The notes beneath the pieces were generated by a model, which was not told the DNA's origin, did not search any database, and was given only the letters and a program-made list of their open reading frames with translations. This document shows, piece by piece, positions 9,399-20,500 of a stretch of 64,000 bases of DNA. The position numbers and the translations under genes were made by a program. Origin of the DNA: Vibrio sp. YMD68 (GTDB lineage: Bacteria; Pseudomonadota; Gammaproteobacteria; Enterobacterales; Vibrionaceae); the NCBI RefSeq assembly GCF_029958905.1, contig NZ_CP124614.1, forward strand, positions 1,054,001 to 1,118,000, in the 5' to 3' direction. Within the stretch, counting starts at the first letter, position 1. Each line of letters begins with the position of its first letter.

Positions 9399-10868
9399 TT
9401 AAGCTTCCTTCTTGCTTGTTAGGTTAATGATAACGCCACCGACAAATAGTAGAGCTAACAAGCCCCAGCCGAGCAGTAATAGATCAGATTGAGCGTACCC
9501 ACCATAGCCTTCAGTCAATGTTGTTTTTAATGTATTGAATACAATCACCGCCAGAATTGCTGGGCTGATGAAGCGTAGACAAATGTCGAACCATCCACCC
9601 ACTTCAAAGTCGGATACTTTGTTCACGTAGCTACGTACGTTCGAGATCTTGAATACCCAAACCATTAGCAACAACTCAACAAAACAGCTAACAACAATAC
9701 CGATGTTATTCGTGAAGTAATCCACTAAATCAAGAAGCAGCAATCCGCCGTTAGTCGCAAACGCCAGTGATACAACTGCACCGACACCACAAACAACGGT
9801 AGCGGCTTTCTTACGACCCCAATTAAGCTTGTCAATGATGGCTGAAGTGACCGCCTCAATGATTGAGATGTGCGAGCTTAAGCCTGCAATCGTTAATGCT
9901 AGGAATAATAGCGGGCCGAAAATGTATGGTGCAGGCAGCTCGTTGATTGCAGCTGGTAAAGTCACAAACGCAAGCCCAACCCCTGCAGATACCACGTCAG
10001 TGAGCTCTTTTCCTTGTTCGTGTGCCATGTAACCCAAAATTGAGAAAATCATGATACCGGCAAGGATCGAGAAACCACAGTTGATCAATACCGTCATAAA
10101 GGCATTGTTATTGATGTCTGACTTCTCTGGAAGGTAGCTTGAGTAGGCAAGCATGATGGCAAAGCCGATGCTCAACGTAAAGAATATCTGTCCGTATGCT
10201 GCTGCCCAAACTTTCAGATCCCATATCTTGCTGAAGTCAGGTTCAAACAGATAGTTCACACCGTTAAGCGCACCTGGAAGGAAGATCATACGGCCAATCA
10301 ATAAGATAACCATAATAAATAGCACTGGCATCATTATCTTGGCTGCACGCTCAATTCCTGATTTTACACCGCCAACGATAGCAGCGTAGGTCACAGCCCA
10401 GGCAATAAGCATTGCCGCTGCGATCTTCCACTGAATAGAACCCAGATTAGAAGGGGAATTATCACCCAGTTTCAGGTATTCACTGAAGAAGTACGCGTTC
10501 GTATCAGTTCCCCAGCTCTGTGTGAAAGACATACCAAGGTATGAAATTGACCAGCCAATAACAGCAACGTAGTAAACGGCTATTGAGGCTGCGATACCTA
10601 CTTGGAACCAGCCAAGCCATTCAAACTTATGATGGATCTTAGACAGTGATATTGGTGCTGAACCGCGGTTTTTCTGCCCCATACTGAATTCCATGATCAT
10701 AAATGGAATACCAGCAGTCAGCATGGCAAAAAGGTAAGGGATAAAAAATGCGCCACCGCCGTTTTCGTAGGCCATATAAGGGAAACGCCAAATATTTCCT
10801 AATCCTATTGCCGATCCTACCGCAGCCAAAATAAATCCAGCACGTGATCCCCATTGTTCTCGCTTCAT
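9399..10868 (-). CDS. Sodium-dependent NSS-family transporter
   Basis: 489-residue inner-membrane symporter of the neurotransmitter:sodium symporter (LeuT) fold with about 12 membrane segments. The family signature WGSRAGFILAAVGSAIGLGN and WRFPYMAYENGGGAF, which builds the sodium sites, is at residues 5-41. Substrate is probably an amino acid. ATG at 10868 follows AAAGGAGTTTAAT on the minus strand. Transcribed ahead of the 31-residue subunit, whose presence supports the MetS branch (methionine or alanine). Confidence 0.9.
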   Translation of the reverse strand: MKREQWGSRAGFILAAVGSAIGLGNIWRFPYMAYENGGGAFFIPYLFAMLTAGIPFMIMEFSMGQKNRGSAPISLSKIHHKFEWLGWFQVGIAASIAVYYVAVIGWSISYLGMSFTQSWGTDTNAYFFSEYLKLGDNSPSNLGSIQWKIAAAMLIAWAVTYAAIVGGVKSGIERAAKIMMPVLFIMVILLIGRMIFLPGALNGVNYLFEPDFSKIWDLKVWAAAYGQIFFTLSIGFAIMLAYSSYLPEKSDINNNAFMTVLINCGFSILAGIMIFSILGYMAHEQGKELTDVVSAGVGLAFVTLPAAINELPAPYIFGPLLFLALTIAGLSSHISIIEAVTSAIIDKLNWGRKKAATVVCGVGAVVSLAFATNGGLLLLDLVDYFTNNIGIVVSCFVELLLMVWVFKISNVRSYVNKVSDFEVGGWFDICLRFISPAILAVIVFNTLKTTLTEGYGGYAQSDLLLLGWGLLALLFVGGVIINLTSKKEA

Positions 10869-11343
10869 ATTAAACTCCTTTACAACTCCCTGAGGAATGA
10901 AGCTTTTCTTCGGCTAATTTAACGCTAAATAGGAGTGATAAATGTCGCTAGCTATATTTCTATTGAATATTTGCTCTATCATCCATGATATTGTTAAAAG
11001 TTAGTTTTTTATTCTAACTACCACAAGAAAACTCAGAATATTGTTCTTTATTGTGTCATGTGTGTTTGCAAAAACTGAAATATTCAGCTACGCATTAATT
11101 GGGAGACTACCGATATAATGAGTTGAGTGCAACACAATATGCGATATGGAAATTAGCAGGTATGTAGTGAATATGTTGATCTGGAGCAACAAAACTGGGC
11201 TTATGTGTTAAATAATAGCGAGATGAAAGGCTGATGCTCTGCCTTGGTCTGAAAGGGTAACTTAATTGACTGAATTGATGGTTAGAGTGTATGACTATAA
11301 TATCATCACTTTTTAGCATCAATCGGTTGGATTTGAACGTAAG
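10869..11343. other. Intergenic region, no gene seen
   Basis: 475 bp between the symporter start and the 3' end of the next minus-strand gene. AT-rich; must contain the symporter promoter. An open frame at 11107-11322 (minus) has no signal, no ribosome binding site and unlikely composition, so I do not call it. I see no terminator for the gene ending at 11344. Confidence 0.5.
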
Positions 11344-11928
11344 CTAGAAACGTACGACTAGCCCTACATTGGCTGAAAATTGATTCATCCAGTCGGTTTT
11401 AAATCGAATTGTGCAAGATTCTTCGGTCGGCAGATTACAAATCCCCGATGTTTCGTTATCCACAACGGTACCCAGCCAACGCAACTGGCTATTGAGTGAA
11501 AAGGTGTCGTTGATTTCATATTCAAATCCACCAAACATGCTGGCTGAGAAGCCATATTTGTCGCTGGCCCAATCCACATCGACATAAGACATACCAAGTC
11601 CGACGCCAACATAAGTTTTGAATCTGTCTTGGACTGGATAGTAGATGCTGCTTTGAAAATGTAGGTATTGAATCGTGCTGCTTTCATTGAGCGTTTCAAT
11701 GTGGCTATTTTGTTGACTGTAAAATACGCCAATTCGACCCTGTTCGAGGGTACTTTCTAAGGTAATGGCGTAGCTTTCGGATTCTTTGATATCGTATTCA
11801 ATGTCATTTTGGTCAACCACGACCCCACCCCCGGTGTAACCTACCCAGGGAGTCAGATAGAAATCGGCTTCGGCCACCGAACTCATGAGTAACATACCTA
11901 GCCCCAAGACTTTGGTAAAACTGTACAT
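11344..11928 (-). CDS. Outer-membrane beta-barrel protein
   Basis: 194 residues with signal peptide MYSFTKVLGLGMLLMSSVAEA and likely cleavage after AEA. The mature part has alternating hydrophobic strands (YVGVGLGMSYVDVDW, SASMFGGFEYEI) and ends in VVRF, the C-terminal aromatic that the Bam machinery recognises; this suggests an eight-stranded barrel. One Cys pair (CNLPTEESC) lies near the C-terminus. I use the ATG at 11928 (GAGGG upstream) since 11970 would put 14 charged residues before the signal peptide. Function unknown. Confidence 0.8.
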   Translation of the reverse strand: MYSFTKVLGLGMLLMSSVAEADFYLTPWVGYTGGGVVVDQNDIEYDIKESESYAITLESTLEQGRIGVFYSQQNSHIETLNESSTIQYLHFQSSIYYPVQDRFKTYVGVGLGMSYVDVDWASDKYGFSASMFGGFEYEINDTFSLNSQLRWLGTVVDNETSGICNLPTEESCTIRFKTDWMNQFSANVGLVVRF

Positions 11929-12109
11929 AATGAATGGCCCTCGCTGCTTTTTGATGTATTGGTGTGACAACCCGTTTAATCTCTAAGTGCAATCTCTGAG
12001 TCTAGTACCCAAGTGTGAGGCTAACAGCATAATTGTGCTTAGAAAATACACATAATTTGAAGATACTTCACACTGCTGTTATTACTTTAAGAAGAGCAAG
12101 GAGGAGTTT

Positions 12110-12199
12110 ATGGATCAAGACCTAAAATATTCACTCATTATCACAGCAACAATTTTTACAGTTTTGCTGGGTTACGGAGCGATTGTTATCACTCATTAA
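12110..12199 (+). CDS. Possible 29-residue membrane peptide
   Basis: Small frame MDQDLKYSLIITATIFTVLL then GYGAIVITH. A near-perfect Shine-Dalgarno (AAGGAGGAG) sits 4-5 bases before its ATG, much stronger than that of the downstream patatin gene. One hydrophobic span of about 20 residues. It ends 13 bases before the patatin ATG, so it may be a real small protein or a leader that couples translation. No family recognised. Confidence 0.6.
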   Translation: MDQDLKYSLIITATIFTVLLGYGAIVITH

Positions 12200-12212
12200 C
12201 GGTGCATTATTG

Positions 12213-13424
12213 ATGAGAAATAGTGGCGTTGTTACGAATTTATTGACGCAAGTTGATACCAATCAGCTCTCGCATTACATTGGTGGGAAACATGCGCTTG
12301 TTGCACAAGGGGGAGGGCAACGCGGTATTTTTACCTCTGGTGTCTTAGATGCATTCCTACTGTCAAATTTTGATCCTTTTCATGAGTTTTATGGTACATC
12401 GGCAGGTGCTTTAAACCTCTGTGCCTTTCTTTGTCGTCAAAAAGGGTTAGGCCACTCATTTCTTATTGACCTCACGACGGATCCTCGATTTTTTAGTCTC
12501 TTTCATTACATTCGTCGTAAGCAGTATTTGGGTCTGGAATGGGCCATCGATAGTATCTGCCATTATCCATATAAACTCGATATTGATATGGGTCGTATGG
12601 TGTTGGGTGAGAGAAAGGCGTTCGCAGCGGTCACCCACAGCACCACGTTACATGACCACTATTTACCCATGCTCGCCGATGATTGGTACAAGGTGATGGT
12701 CGCCACCTGTGCGATCCCTCGCCTTTATCCGAATGAGGTGATGGTCGGAGGTGAGCCATTCGTAGATGGGGGTGTTTCGGCTGCAATCCCAGTGCAGCAA
12801 GCGTGGCGCAATGAAGCGCGTTGTATCGTTGTTATTCGCACAGAAGGAAGTGGGATAGAGCCTGAGCCTTCTACGACTGTTTCTCTTAACTCTGCCTCTC
12901 TTCATGATACTCCTGCTCGTCATGTTGAGTGGTACCGAGAGTCATTGAATGCTATTCAAGAGCAGTGGCAAGAAAAACTGGGTCAGTGGAAGTTAGATTG
13001 GAACGGTTTTTTTCAACAGCAGATCACTAAATCAAAGCAGCAGAAAAACGACGCTAACCATCTTGAATTGGTCAATGGCGGGCGATGGTTATTTGGTGCT
13101 GACGATATCTATCGATTAAGTCATTTAGTTGGAGATAAATTTGATTCAGGTCTGGCTGATATGTTGATGGCCCATTACCAAACCTACTCATTAACGCAAG
13201 ACTTTTTACATCACCCGCCAGATGATTGTTTTATCGTACAGATAAAACCAGATAGCCCCTTAAAATCCAATTCATTGATGAGTAAAAAAGAAGATCTTCA
13301 GCACGACTATCAGCTTGGTTTAGATGCCGGTCAAAAGTTTGTTGAAATGTATTCGAAGATAAAGCCAAACGAGGGAATAAAGCGAGGCCCACACAGTGAG
13401 CCTTTACTTTATGATTTCGATTAA
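12213..13424 (+). CDS. Patatin-like phospholipase
   Basis: 403-residue predicted serine lipase of the patatin family, cytosolic or peripheral (no signal peptide). Oxyanion loop GGGQRGIF, nucleophile Ser in GTSAG, and the partner Asp in VDGGVSAAIP are all present, so the Ser-Asp dyad is intact. The C-terminal part resembles the extra domain of YjjU-like bacterial patatins. I choose ATG 12213; the frame is open from 12183 but only through a TTG that overlaps the small upstream gene. Substrate not predictable. Confidence 0.85.
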   Translation: MRNSGVVTNLLTQVDTNQLSHYIGGKHALVAQGGGQRGIFTSGVLDAFLLSNFDPFHEFYGTSAGALNLCAFLCRQKGLGHSFLIDLTTDPRFFSLFHYIRRKQYLGLEWAIDSICHYPYKLDIDMGRMVLGERKAFAAVTHSTTLHDHYLPMLADDWYKVMVATCAIPRLYPNEVMVGGEPFVDGGVSAAIPVQQAWRNEARCIVVIRTEGSGIEPEPSTTVSLNSASLHDTPARHVEWYRESLNAIQEQWQEKLGQWKLDWNGFFQQQITKSKQQKNDANHLELVNGGRWLFGADDIYRLSHLVGDKFDSGLADMLMAHYQTYSLTQDFLHHPPDDCFIVQIKPDSPLKSNSLMSKKEDLQHDYQLGLDAGQKFVEMYSKIKPNEGIKRGPHSEPLLYDFD

Positions 13425-13469
13425 GCGAGAAGCTAAATCATTTTTGTTACTTGCCTTAAAGAGCCGTGA

Positions 13470-14915
13470 TTAGGTGACGGGCAATATTCTCAGGCAGTTG
13501 GTTGAACCTGCGACATCCATAATATCGCCTTGAGTGATGATCAAAATATCGCCAAACTCAACCAATTTTCGCTCCTTGAGGGATTGAAGCGCTTCTAACG
13601 CGACGTCAAATCCTGATTCTGCCGAGGTATCAAAATAAAGCGGAGTGACACCTCGATACATACTGCAACGATTCAACGTACCTTCATTTCTAGACAGAGC
13701 AAAAATGGGTAACCCTGAGCTTAAGCGAGACATCATCAAGGCCGTTCGGCCAGATTCCGTTAACGCCACCATGCCTTTTATCCCTTCCATATGATTAGCC
13801 GAGTAGATGGTTGCCATTGAAATGGTCTCTTCAGCCGTCACAAAACGTCGGTCAATCCGATAGCTTGATGTGCTTTCTAGGGCTTTTTTCTCTGCACCGA
13901 CACACACTTCCGCCATTGATTTTACCGTTTCAACTGGATAAGCCCCTGCCGCAGTTTCTCCTGAAAGCATGACGGCATCCGTACCATCGAGGACAGCGTT
14001 CGCCACATCCATCACCTCAGCACGAGTTGGCATTGGGGCGTAAATCATCGACTCCATCATCTGAGTTGCGGTAATAACGGTACGATTTAAGGCACGAGCG
14101 CGTTGTATTAGCTGTTTCTGGACACCGATTAATTCAGGGTCTCCAATCTCAACCCCTAAGTCTCCTCTGGCCACCATGACTGAGTCTGAAGCCATAATGA
14201 TGTCATCCATATTTTCTACGGTTGCGACGGTTTCAGCGCGTTCCACTTTGGCCACTAAATTGGCTTCTAAACCGGCATCTCTTGCTAAGCGTCTCGCATA
14301 GTTCATATCTTCCCCATTTCTCGGGAACGAAACGGCTAAATAGTCCACTTTAAGCTCAGCGGCGAGAAGAATATCTCTCTTATCTTTTTCGGTTAATGCG
14401 TCTGCGGAAAGGCCACCCCCTTTCTTATTGATGCCTTTGTTATTTGAAAGCTGCCCACCAATCGTGACGATAGTGTGGACTCTGTTTCCTTCCACCGAGA
14501 CAACCTCTAGCTGAACTCGACCATCATCCAGAAGTAAAATGTCATTGGCTACCACATCATTGGGCAGTTCTTTGTAATCTAGGCCTACGGCGTCCTGGTC
14601 GCCCTCACCAGGGCCAAGGTCGCTATCTAGAGTAAATCGATCGCCTGGGTTGAGTGTTATTTTTCCCTCTTTGAACGTTGAGACACGAATTTTAGGCCCT
14701 TGCAAATCGCCTAACACGGCGATGTGTATTCCCAATTTTGCGGCGATTTCGCGTACTTTTGCCGCTCGATTTTTGTGGTCTTCGGCCGTGCCATGGGAAA
14801 AATTCATTCTGACAACATTGGCACCGGCTTTGATTATTTCGAGGAGGTTATCGCCTTTATCGGTAGAAGGGCCAAGGGTCGTTACAATCTTTGTTCTTCG
14901 TGTTGCTGAGGTCAT
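13470..14915 (-). CDS. pykA: Pyruvate kinase II
   Basis: Phosphoenolpyruvate plus ADP to pyruvate plus ATP, final step of glycolysis. 481 residues, colinear with E. coli PykA ([22 protein letters not shown] N-terminus, [18 protein letters not shown] here). Key motifs: [19 protein letters not shown] with the catalytic Lys, [18 protein letters not shown], and [26 protein letters not shown] precedes the ATG. Divergent from mlc, 263 bp apart. Confidence 0.96.
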   Translation of the reverse strand: MTSATRRTKIVTTLGPSTDKGDNLLEIIKAGANVVRMNFSHGTAEDHKNRAAKVREIAAKLGIHIAVLGDLQGPKIRVSTFKEGKITLNPGDRFTLDSDLGPGEGDQDAVGLDYKELPNDVVANDILLLDDGRVQLEVVSVEGNRVHTIVTIGGQLSNNKGINKKGGGLSADALTEKDKRDILLAAELKVDYLAVSFPRNGEDMNYARRLARDAGLEANLVAKVERAETVATVENMDDIIMASDSVMVARGDLGVEIGDPELIGVQKQLIQRARALNRTVITATQMMESMIYAPMPTRAEVMDVANAVLDGTDAVMLSGETAAGAYPVETVKSMAEVCVGAEKKALESTSSYRIDRRFVTAEETISMATIYSANHMEGIKGMVALTESGRTALMMSRLSSGLPIFALSRNEGTLNRCSMYRGVTPLYFDTSAESGFDVALEALQSLKERKLVEFGDILIITQGDIMDVAGSTNCLRILPVT

Positions 14916-15178
14916 CCTGTTCTCCTAAACATTCCATTGCTTTTCTAAGTATATGCAGTGTGGGTAATTTGGTGAGGTGAATCATTGATATTTCAACATT
15001 GATCAGATAATTACTTTGCGACTGGAAAAAAATGCGGGTGAATAATCCTTAACAATTCGACACCTTCCGCAAAGATGGGTTTTTCTCCGTGATACCTGTC
15101 ACGGCATACTATCAAAGCACTTCACAATTACTTCGCAAAGTAAAAAAATTAATATGTTGCTGATTTTTGGAGTACATC
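14916..15178. promoter_or_regulatory. pykA/mlc divergent promoter region
   Basis: 263 bp between two divergent start codons; both promoters must lie here. I could not assign a specific operator with confidence. Confidence 0.4.
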
Positions 15179-16396
15179 ATGTACATGGCTCAACCCGGTC
15201 ACATTGATCATATTAAGCAGGTCAACGCTGGTCGTGTCTATAAACTCATAGACCAAAATGGTCCTATTTCTCGAATTGATCTTTCGAAGAAGAGTTCACT
15301 TGCGCCTGCAAGTATCACTAAAATTACTCGTGAGTTAATAGAGTCTCATCTGATTCATGAAACGACGGTTCAGGAATCAACCAGTCGAGGTCGCCCTGCG
15401 GTTGGCTTGCAAGTGAATAATCAAGGCTGGCAGTTTTTGTCGATGCGTTTAGGCCGCGGTTATTTGACCATTGCGCTTCATGAGCTCGGTGGTGATGTTC
15501 TAATCGATACCAAAATTGACATTCACGAACTCGATCAAGACGATGTCTTAGCGCGTTTATTGCATGAAATTGATGAATTTTTTCAAACGTATTCAGAGCA
15601 GCTTGATAGAGTGACCAGTATTGCGATTACCTTGCCAGGGCTGGTTAATTCGGAAGACGGTATCGTACTGCAAATGCCGCACTACAATGTGCAGAACTTG
15701 GCGTTGGGGCCTGAAATTTATAAAGCGACTGGGCTACCTGTTTTCGTCGCTAACGATACCCGAGCCTGGGCTTTGGCCGAAAAACTGTTTGGCCACTCAC
15801 AAGACAATGATAATTCAGTGCTTATCTCTATTCACCATGGGTTAGGTGCGGGCATTATTCTAGACGGTCGAGTGCTGCAAGGTCGTCATGGAAACATTGG
15901 CGAATTGGGTCATATTCAAATCGACCCTAACGGAAAGCGATGCCATTGTGGTAATCGTGGCTGCCTTGAGACGGTTGCCAGCTCTCAAGCGATTCGAGAA
16001 GAGGTGGCAAGGCGCATCGATAACGGTGAAGCTTCGGAATTAAGTGCACTTGAAGAAATGACCATTGAATCGATTTGCGCTGCCGCCGCTAATGGCGACC
16101 CTTTAGCCGTTGATGTTATAGAGAAACTTGGCCGTTATTTGGGGGGAGCAATCGCGATTGTGATCAATCTCTTCAACCCAGAAAAAATCTTGATTGGTGG
16201 TGTTATTAACCAAGCAAAAGATGTGCTCTATCCGGCGGTGTTAACGTGCATCAAAGAGCAGAGTCTTCCAGTGTATCATCAAGATTTAGAGCTGGTGGAG
16301 TCGCGCTTTTATAAACAAGCAACGATGCCGGGCGCTGCGCTGATTAAACAGGCGCTTTTTGATGGTCTACTTTTAATGAAAGTCATTGAAGGTTAA
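15179..16396 (+). CDS. mlc: Transcriptional repressor Mlc (ROK family)
   Basis: 405-residue repressor that in enterobacteria controls ptsG, ptsHI and other sugar genes and is inactivated by binding dephosphorylated PtsG. N-terminal winged helix (about 10-75) starts AQPGHIDHIKQVNAG, nearly the E. coli Mlc sequence; then a ROK sugar-kinase-like domain with the zinc motif CHCGNRGCLET. Start is ATG 15179 with GGAG six bases upstream; the TTG at 15167 overlaps that site. ptsG lies 6.6 kb away in the same window. Confidence 0.93.
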   Translation: MYMAQPGHIDHIKQVNAGRVYKLIDQNGPISRIDLSKKSSLAPASITKITRELIESHLIHETTVQESTSRGRPAVGLQVNNQGWQFLSMRLGRGYLTIALHELGGDVLIDTKIDIHELDQDDVLARLLHEIDEFFQTYSEQLDRVTSIAITLPGLVNSEDGIVLQMPHYNVQNLALGPEIYKATGLPVFVANDTRAWALAEKLFGHSQDNDNSVLISIHHGLGAGIILDGRVLQGRHGNIGELGHIQIDPNGKRCHCGNRGCLETVASSQAIREEVARRIDNGEASELSALEEMTIESICAAAANGDPLAVDVIEKLGRYLGGAIAIVINLFNPEKILIGGVINQAKDVLYPAVLTCIKEQSLPVYHQDLELVESRFYKQATMPGAALIKQALFDGLLLMKVIEG

Positions 16397-16422
16397 CAAG
16401 ACTTATCTACAATATTGATAAT

Positions 16423-16456
16423 AAACCCATGTGACATGACGTTATATGGGTTTTAT
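16423..16456 (+). terminator. Likely terminator after mlc
   Basis: AAACCCAT (16423-16430) pairs with ATGGGTTT (16446-16453), followed by TATTTTC. It is moderate in strength. Confidence 0.6.
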
Positions 16457-16519
16457 TTTCTGTCTAAGCCCCATACTATGGACTATGTTATTTATAGACC
16501 AGTAATCCTGAGAGTATGT

Positions 16520-17467
16520 ATGTCTGGAGTTCTAAATACCGTTGATCAGAGAACCAATTTGGTTGGTGAGAATCGTCTAGAGCTATTACTTTTTAGCTTG
16601 AATAGCCGACAGATTTTCGCCATTAATGTCTTTAAAGTCAGGGAAGTGCTTAAAGTGCCTGTGCTGACCAAGATGCCCGGTTCTCACCACCATATTACCG
16701 GGGTTGCGTCATTGCGCGGGGAATCACTGCCTGTGATTGATCTGCGCGCGGCGATAGGCTTCCCTGCGAATCATGATTCGTCTCTAGAGCAAAACTTAAT
16801 CATTACCGAGTATAACCGCTCTATTCAAGGGTTCTTGGTTGGGCAAGTACGTAATATTGTGAATACCGCGTGGACAGAAATTCAGCCGCCCCCAAAGACA
16901 GCAGGAAGAGCGAACTACTTAACGGCGATCACCCATGTGAAAGAAGATGATGTATCTCATATTGTTGAAATCATTGATGTAGAAAAAGTGCTCGCTCAGA
17001 TTATTGACTATGATGTGTCTATTTCTGAAGGTGTACTGGATGCTGAGCTTGCATCTGAGATGATTGGACGTAACGTGTTGATCGTCGATGATTCTTCCAC
17101 GGCTCGTAATCAAGTCAAAGGAACGCTATCTCAACTTGGGCTCAACATCATCGAGTGTAGTGATGGCCTTGAAGCGTTAACGTTACTCAAATCGTGGTGT
17201 GATGAAGGGAAAGATATCTACTCTGAATTACTCATGATGATAACCGATGCGGAAATGCCGGAAATGGATGGCTATAAGTTGACTCATGAAGTTCGAAGCG
17301 ACCCTCGAATGAAGGATTTGCATATCACGCTTAACACGTCATTAAGTGGCAGCTTTAATGAAGCGATGGTACAAAAAGTGGGTTGTGATCGTTTTATTTC
17401 CAAGTTCCAACCGGATCTCTTGGTTGAAGTTGCTCAAGACCGATTACGAAATTTGCTACAGGGTTAA
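16520..17467 (+). CDS. cheV: Chemotaxis coupling protein CheV
   Basis: 315-residue protein with an N-terminal CheW domain (about 15-165; KVREVLKVP and GVASLRGESLPVIDL are typical) and a C-terminal receiver domain (about 183-312; LIVDDSSTARNQ acidic pocket, phospho-Asp in MITDAEMPEMDGY, Lys in RFISKFQ). Couples chemoreceptors to CheA and is tuned by phosphorylation. ATG 16520 is chosen because MSGVLNTVDQRTNLVGENRLELLLF is the usual CheV start. Vibrios carry several cheV genes; this one is a stand-alone copy. Confidence 0.92.
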   Translation: MSGVLNTVDQRTNLVGENRLELLLFSLNSRQIFAINVFKVREVLKVPVLTKMPGSHHHITGVASLRGESLPVIDLRAAIGFPANHDSSLEQNLIITEYNRSIQGFLVGQVRNIVNTAWTEIQPPPKTAGRANYLTAITHVKEDDVSHIVEIIDVEKVLAQIIDYDVSISEGVLDAELASEMIGRNVLIVDDSSTARNQVKGTLSQLGLNIIECSDGLEALTLLKSWCDEGKDIYSELLMMITDAEMPEMDGYKLTHEVRSDPRMKDLHITLNTSLSGSFNEAMVQKVGCDRFISKFQPDLLVEVAQDRLRNLLQG

Positions 17468-17530
17468 AGAAAGGGCTAAAAGGGGTTAAAGAAAGGGCTA
17501 AAAGGGCTAAAAGGGCTAAAACGGGTCAAA
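17461..17530. repeat. Short tandem repeats at the 3' end of cheV
   Basis: A 22-bp unit (17461-17482, 17483-17504) is followed by further copies of its 10-bp core AGGGCTAAAA. The cheV stop codon lies in the first unit, so copy-number change would not alter the protein. Confidence 0.85.
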
Positions 17531-17594
17531 GTTGAAAAATCAACGGGAGTGTATCGCTTCCGGTAAATGTCTTTGCCCTAATTTTCTTGTCAGT

Positions 17595-20500
17595 TTAATG
17601 AAAGTCTCGGGATCGAGTATCTAGGTGCTCAAAATGCTGGGTGAGATCGATTAATCGCCCTGCAATGACATGTGTGACATTGCCCTCTTTTTCTAATATC
17701 CCTTTTACCATTAATATCTTAGCGGTTAAGTAGGCTTGTTTTTGAGCTCTTGCTGTCGCTTTCCAAACAACGACATTGATGTTGCCAGTATCATCTTCTA
17801 GGGTGAAAAATGTCACTCCCGCCGCAGTGCCTGGCGACTGCCTTCCTGTGACCAATCCAACCACCGTCACCATGGATTGGTGCTCTTTGTTCATTAGGTC
17901 TTTCATGCGAGTGAATGGGCTTAACTGACGCGCATTATCGAGGAGAGTGATGGGGTGCAGGTCGAGAGAGACACCGGTTGAGGAAAGGTCTTCCATTAAT
18001 GTCTGCATATCACTCGGCGTCTCAAGGCGATGGTTTTGAACAAGGCTATGGCTTTGCATGTTGTCGTCTTCAGTCTCGACCACGTGTTGGAAAAGTGGCA
18101 AATCGGTCATGGAATCCATCATACTCCAACGGGCTTGGTAACGATTATGGGCGAATGAGTGCATGGCATTCGCAGAGGCTAATAGCTCTATATCTCGTTT
18201 ATTGATACCAATGTGTTGCAGCTGAGATGGGGACTGATAACCCTGAGGTGGTCTTGCCTTGATCAATTGTTGCATACCATCTTGCGTAACCCCTTTGATT
18301 TGCCGTAATCCTAAACGAATCGCCAACGTAGAGGAATGAGCCACCACAAGGTGATCATAATCTGAATGATTAATGCATACGGGTAATACGGTGATATGGT
18401 GCCTCTTGGCGTCTTGAATCAGTTGCGAGGCGGTATAAAAGCCCATCGGTAAGCTATTGAGCAATGACGTATAAAAAGCCTCTGGATAGTAATATTTCAA
18501 CCAAGCCGAGCAATACGCCAAAACAGCAAATGAGGCGGAATGACTTTCTGGGAATCCGTATTCACCAAACCCACAAATTTGATCGAATATTCTTTCAGCA
18601 AAATCGAGTTCATAGCCACGAGCTAACATCCCGTCAATGAGCTTCGTTTTAAATTTGACCAGTTCACCGTTTTTTTTCCATGAGGCCATTGCTCGTCGAA
18701 GTTTATCGGCTTCACCGCCACTGAATCCAGCCGCCACCATCGCGAGTTTAATGACCTGCTCTTGAAAAATAGGGACGCCCATTGTGCGAGAAAGCACTTC
18801 TTTGACTTCTTCTGATGGGTAGCTGGTGAGCTCAATGCCATCACGCCGTTTCAAAAATGGATGCACCATGTCGCCCTGTATAGGCCCAGGACGAACAATC
18901 GCTATTTGAATGACTAGGTCGTAGTAACACTTGGGTTTAAGCCGTGGCAGCATGCTCATTTGCGCTCGTGATTCAATTTGAAACACCCCAACGGTATCGG
19001 CGCGTTGTATCATGCCATAGACGTTGGGATCGTCTTCTTTTCGGGTAATATCCGCGATAGAGAGTGATTGACCATGATATTGCTGAATGAGTGAAAAACA
19101 TTTTCGAATGGCCGTCAGCATACCCAACGCGAGCACATCAACCTTGAGTAGCCCCAGACTTTCTAAATCATCTTTATCCCACTGAATCACCGTACGCTCA
19201 TCCATTGCTGCGTTTTCAATAGGGACAAGCTCGTACAAAGGGCCAGAGGAAATGACAAAGCCTCCCACGTGCTGAGAGAGGTGACGTGGAAACCCGATGA
19301 TGTCATTGACGAGCGTAATGAAATGTTCGCCTTTTAATGAATCGGGTTTAAGTCCTAATTCAATAAGTTGAGCCTGCCACCCCAATTGGTGATCTCGTCG
19401 GTTAATATTCTTAATGAAAAAATCTAATTGAGTGTCATTAATGCCGAGTGTTTTTCCAATATCTCGAATGGCACTTTTTAAACGATAAGAGATCACCGAT
19501 GCGGCTAATGCTGCACGCTCTCGACCGTATTTGTTATAAATATATTGAATCACTTCTTCGCGTCTTTCGTGCTCAAAGTCCACATCAATGTCTGGTGGTT
19601 CGTTTCTCTCTTTGCTGATGAAGCGTTCAAATAGTACCGAGACTTGCCTTGGATCGACGGAGGTAATTTCAAGGCAATAGCACACGACGGAATTGGCTGC
19701 GGATCCTCTTCCTTGGTAAAGAATGCCTTGCCTCTTGGCAAACATAACGATGTCATGAATGGTGAGGAAGAAAAATGCGTACTTGAGTTGTTCAATCAGC
19801 ATGAGCTCCTTCTCGATTATGTCCTCAATCATGTTGGGTACCCCGTTTGGGAATCGGTGCTTTTTCCCTTGCGCGGTTAGCTGACGTAAATAACCCATTG
19901 GGGTCATTTGATTAGGAATGAGCTCACTGGGGTATTCATAGCGCAAAGACGCTAAATCGAACTGACAACGTTGAGCAATATGTTCTGTTTCAGCCAGCCA
20001 CTCTGGCTTAAATATTCGAGCCAGCTTTTCTTGGCTACGCAGCGCTCTTTCTGTGTTGGTTAACATATGCTCACCGATGGTATCCAGTGTGCTGCCATGT
20101 TTAATCGCGGTGAGTGTGTGTTGTAAAGGAAGCCTTGTCGCAGTATGCATTAACACGCCACCGCAAGCGGTGATGGGCAACTGAAACTCGGTGGCTAGTG
20201 TTTGGCAGTGCGCGGTGTACTCTTTGTCATTCCCATTGAGGTGACGCTGTAAACCGAGCCATAGCCGATCTGCGTGGTGTTGGTTGAGCCATTTTCCCCA
20301 ATGGTGGTCGATGGAGTGATGGCAAGGTAACCAAATGATCAAGCAGTGTTGCACCGACATGATGTCCCACTCTGAAAGTTGGTATTCCCCTTTGTTAGCG
20401 CGTCTTCTAGCATTGGTGATAATTCGACACAATTCGGCATAGGCTTGTCGGTTAGGGCAAAGCAATACCAACTGGCATTCAGCGTTTAGCCAGAACATGC

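Noticed and set aside
11107-11322. 71-codon minus-strand frame between two genes
   Set aside because: No ribosome binding site, no signal or domain, and unlikely residue composition; treated as non-coding.
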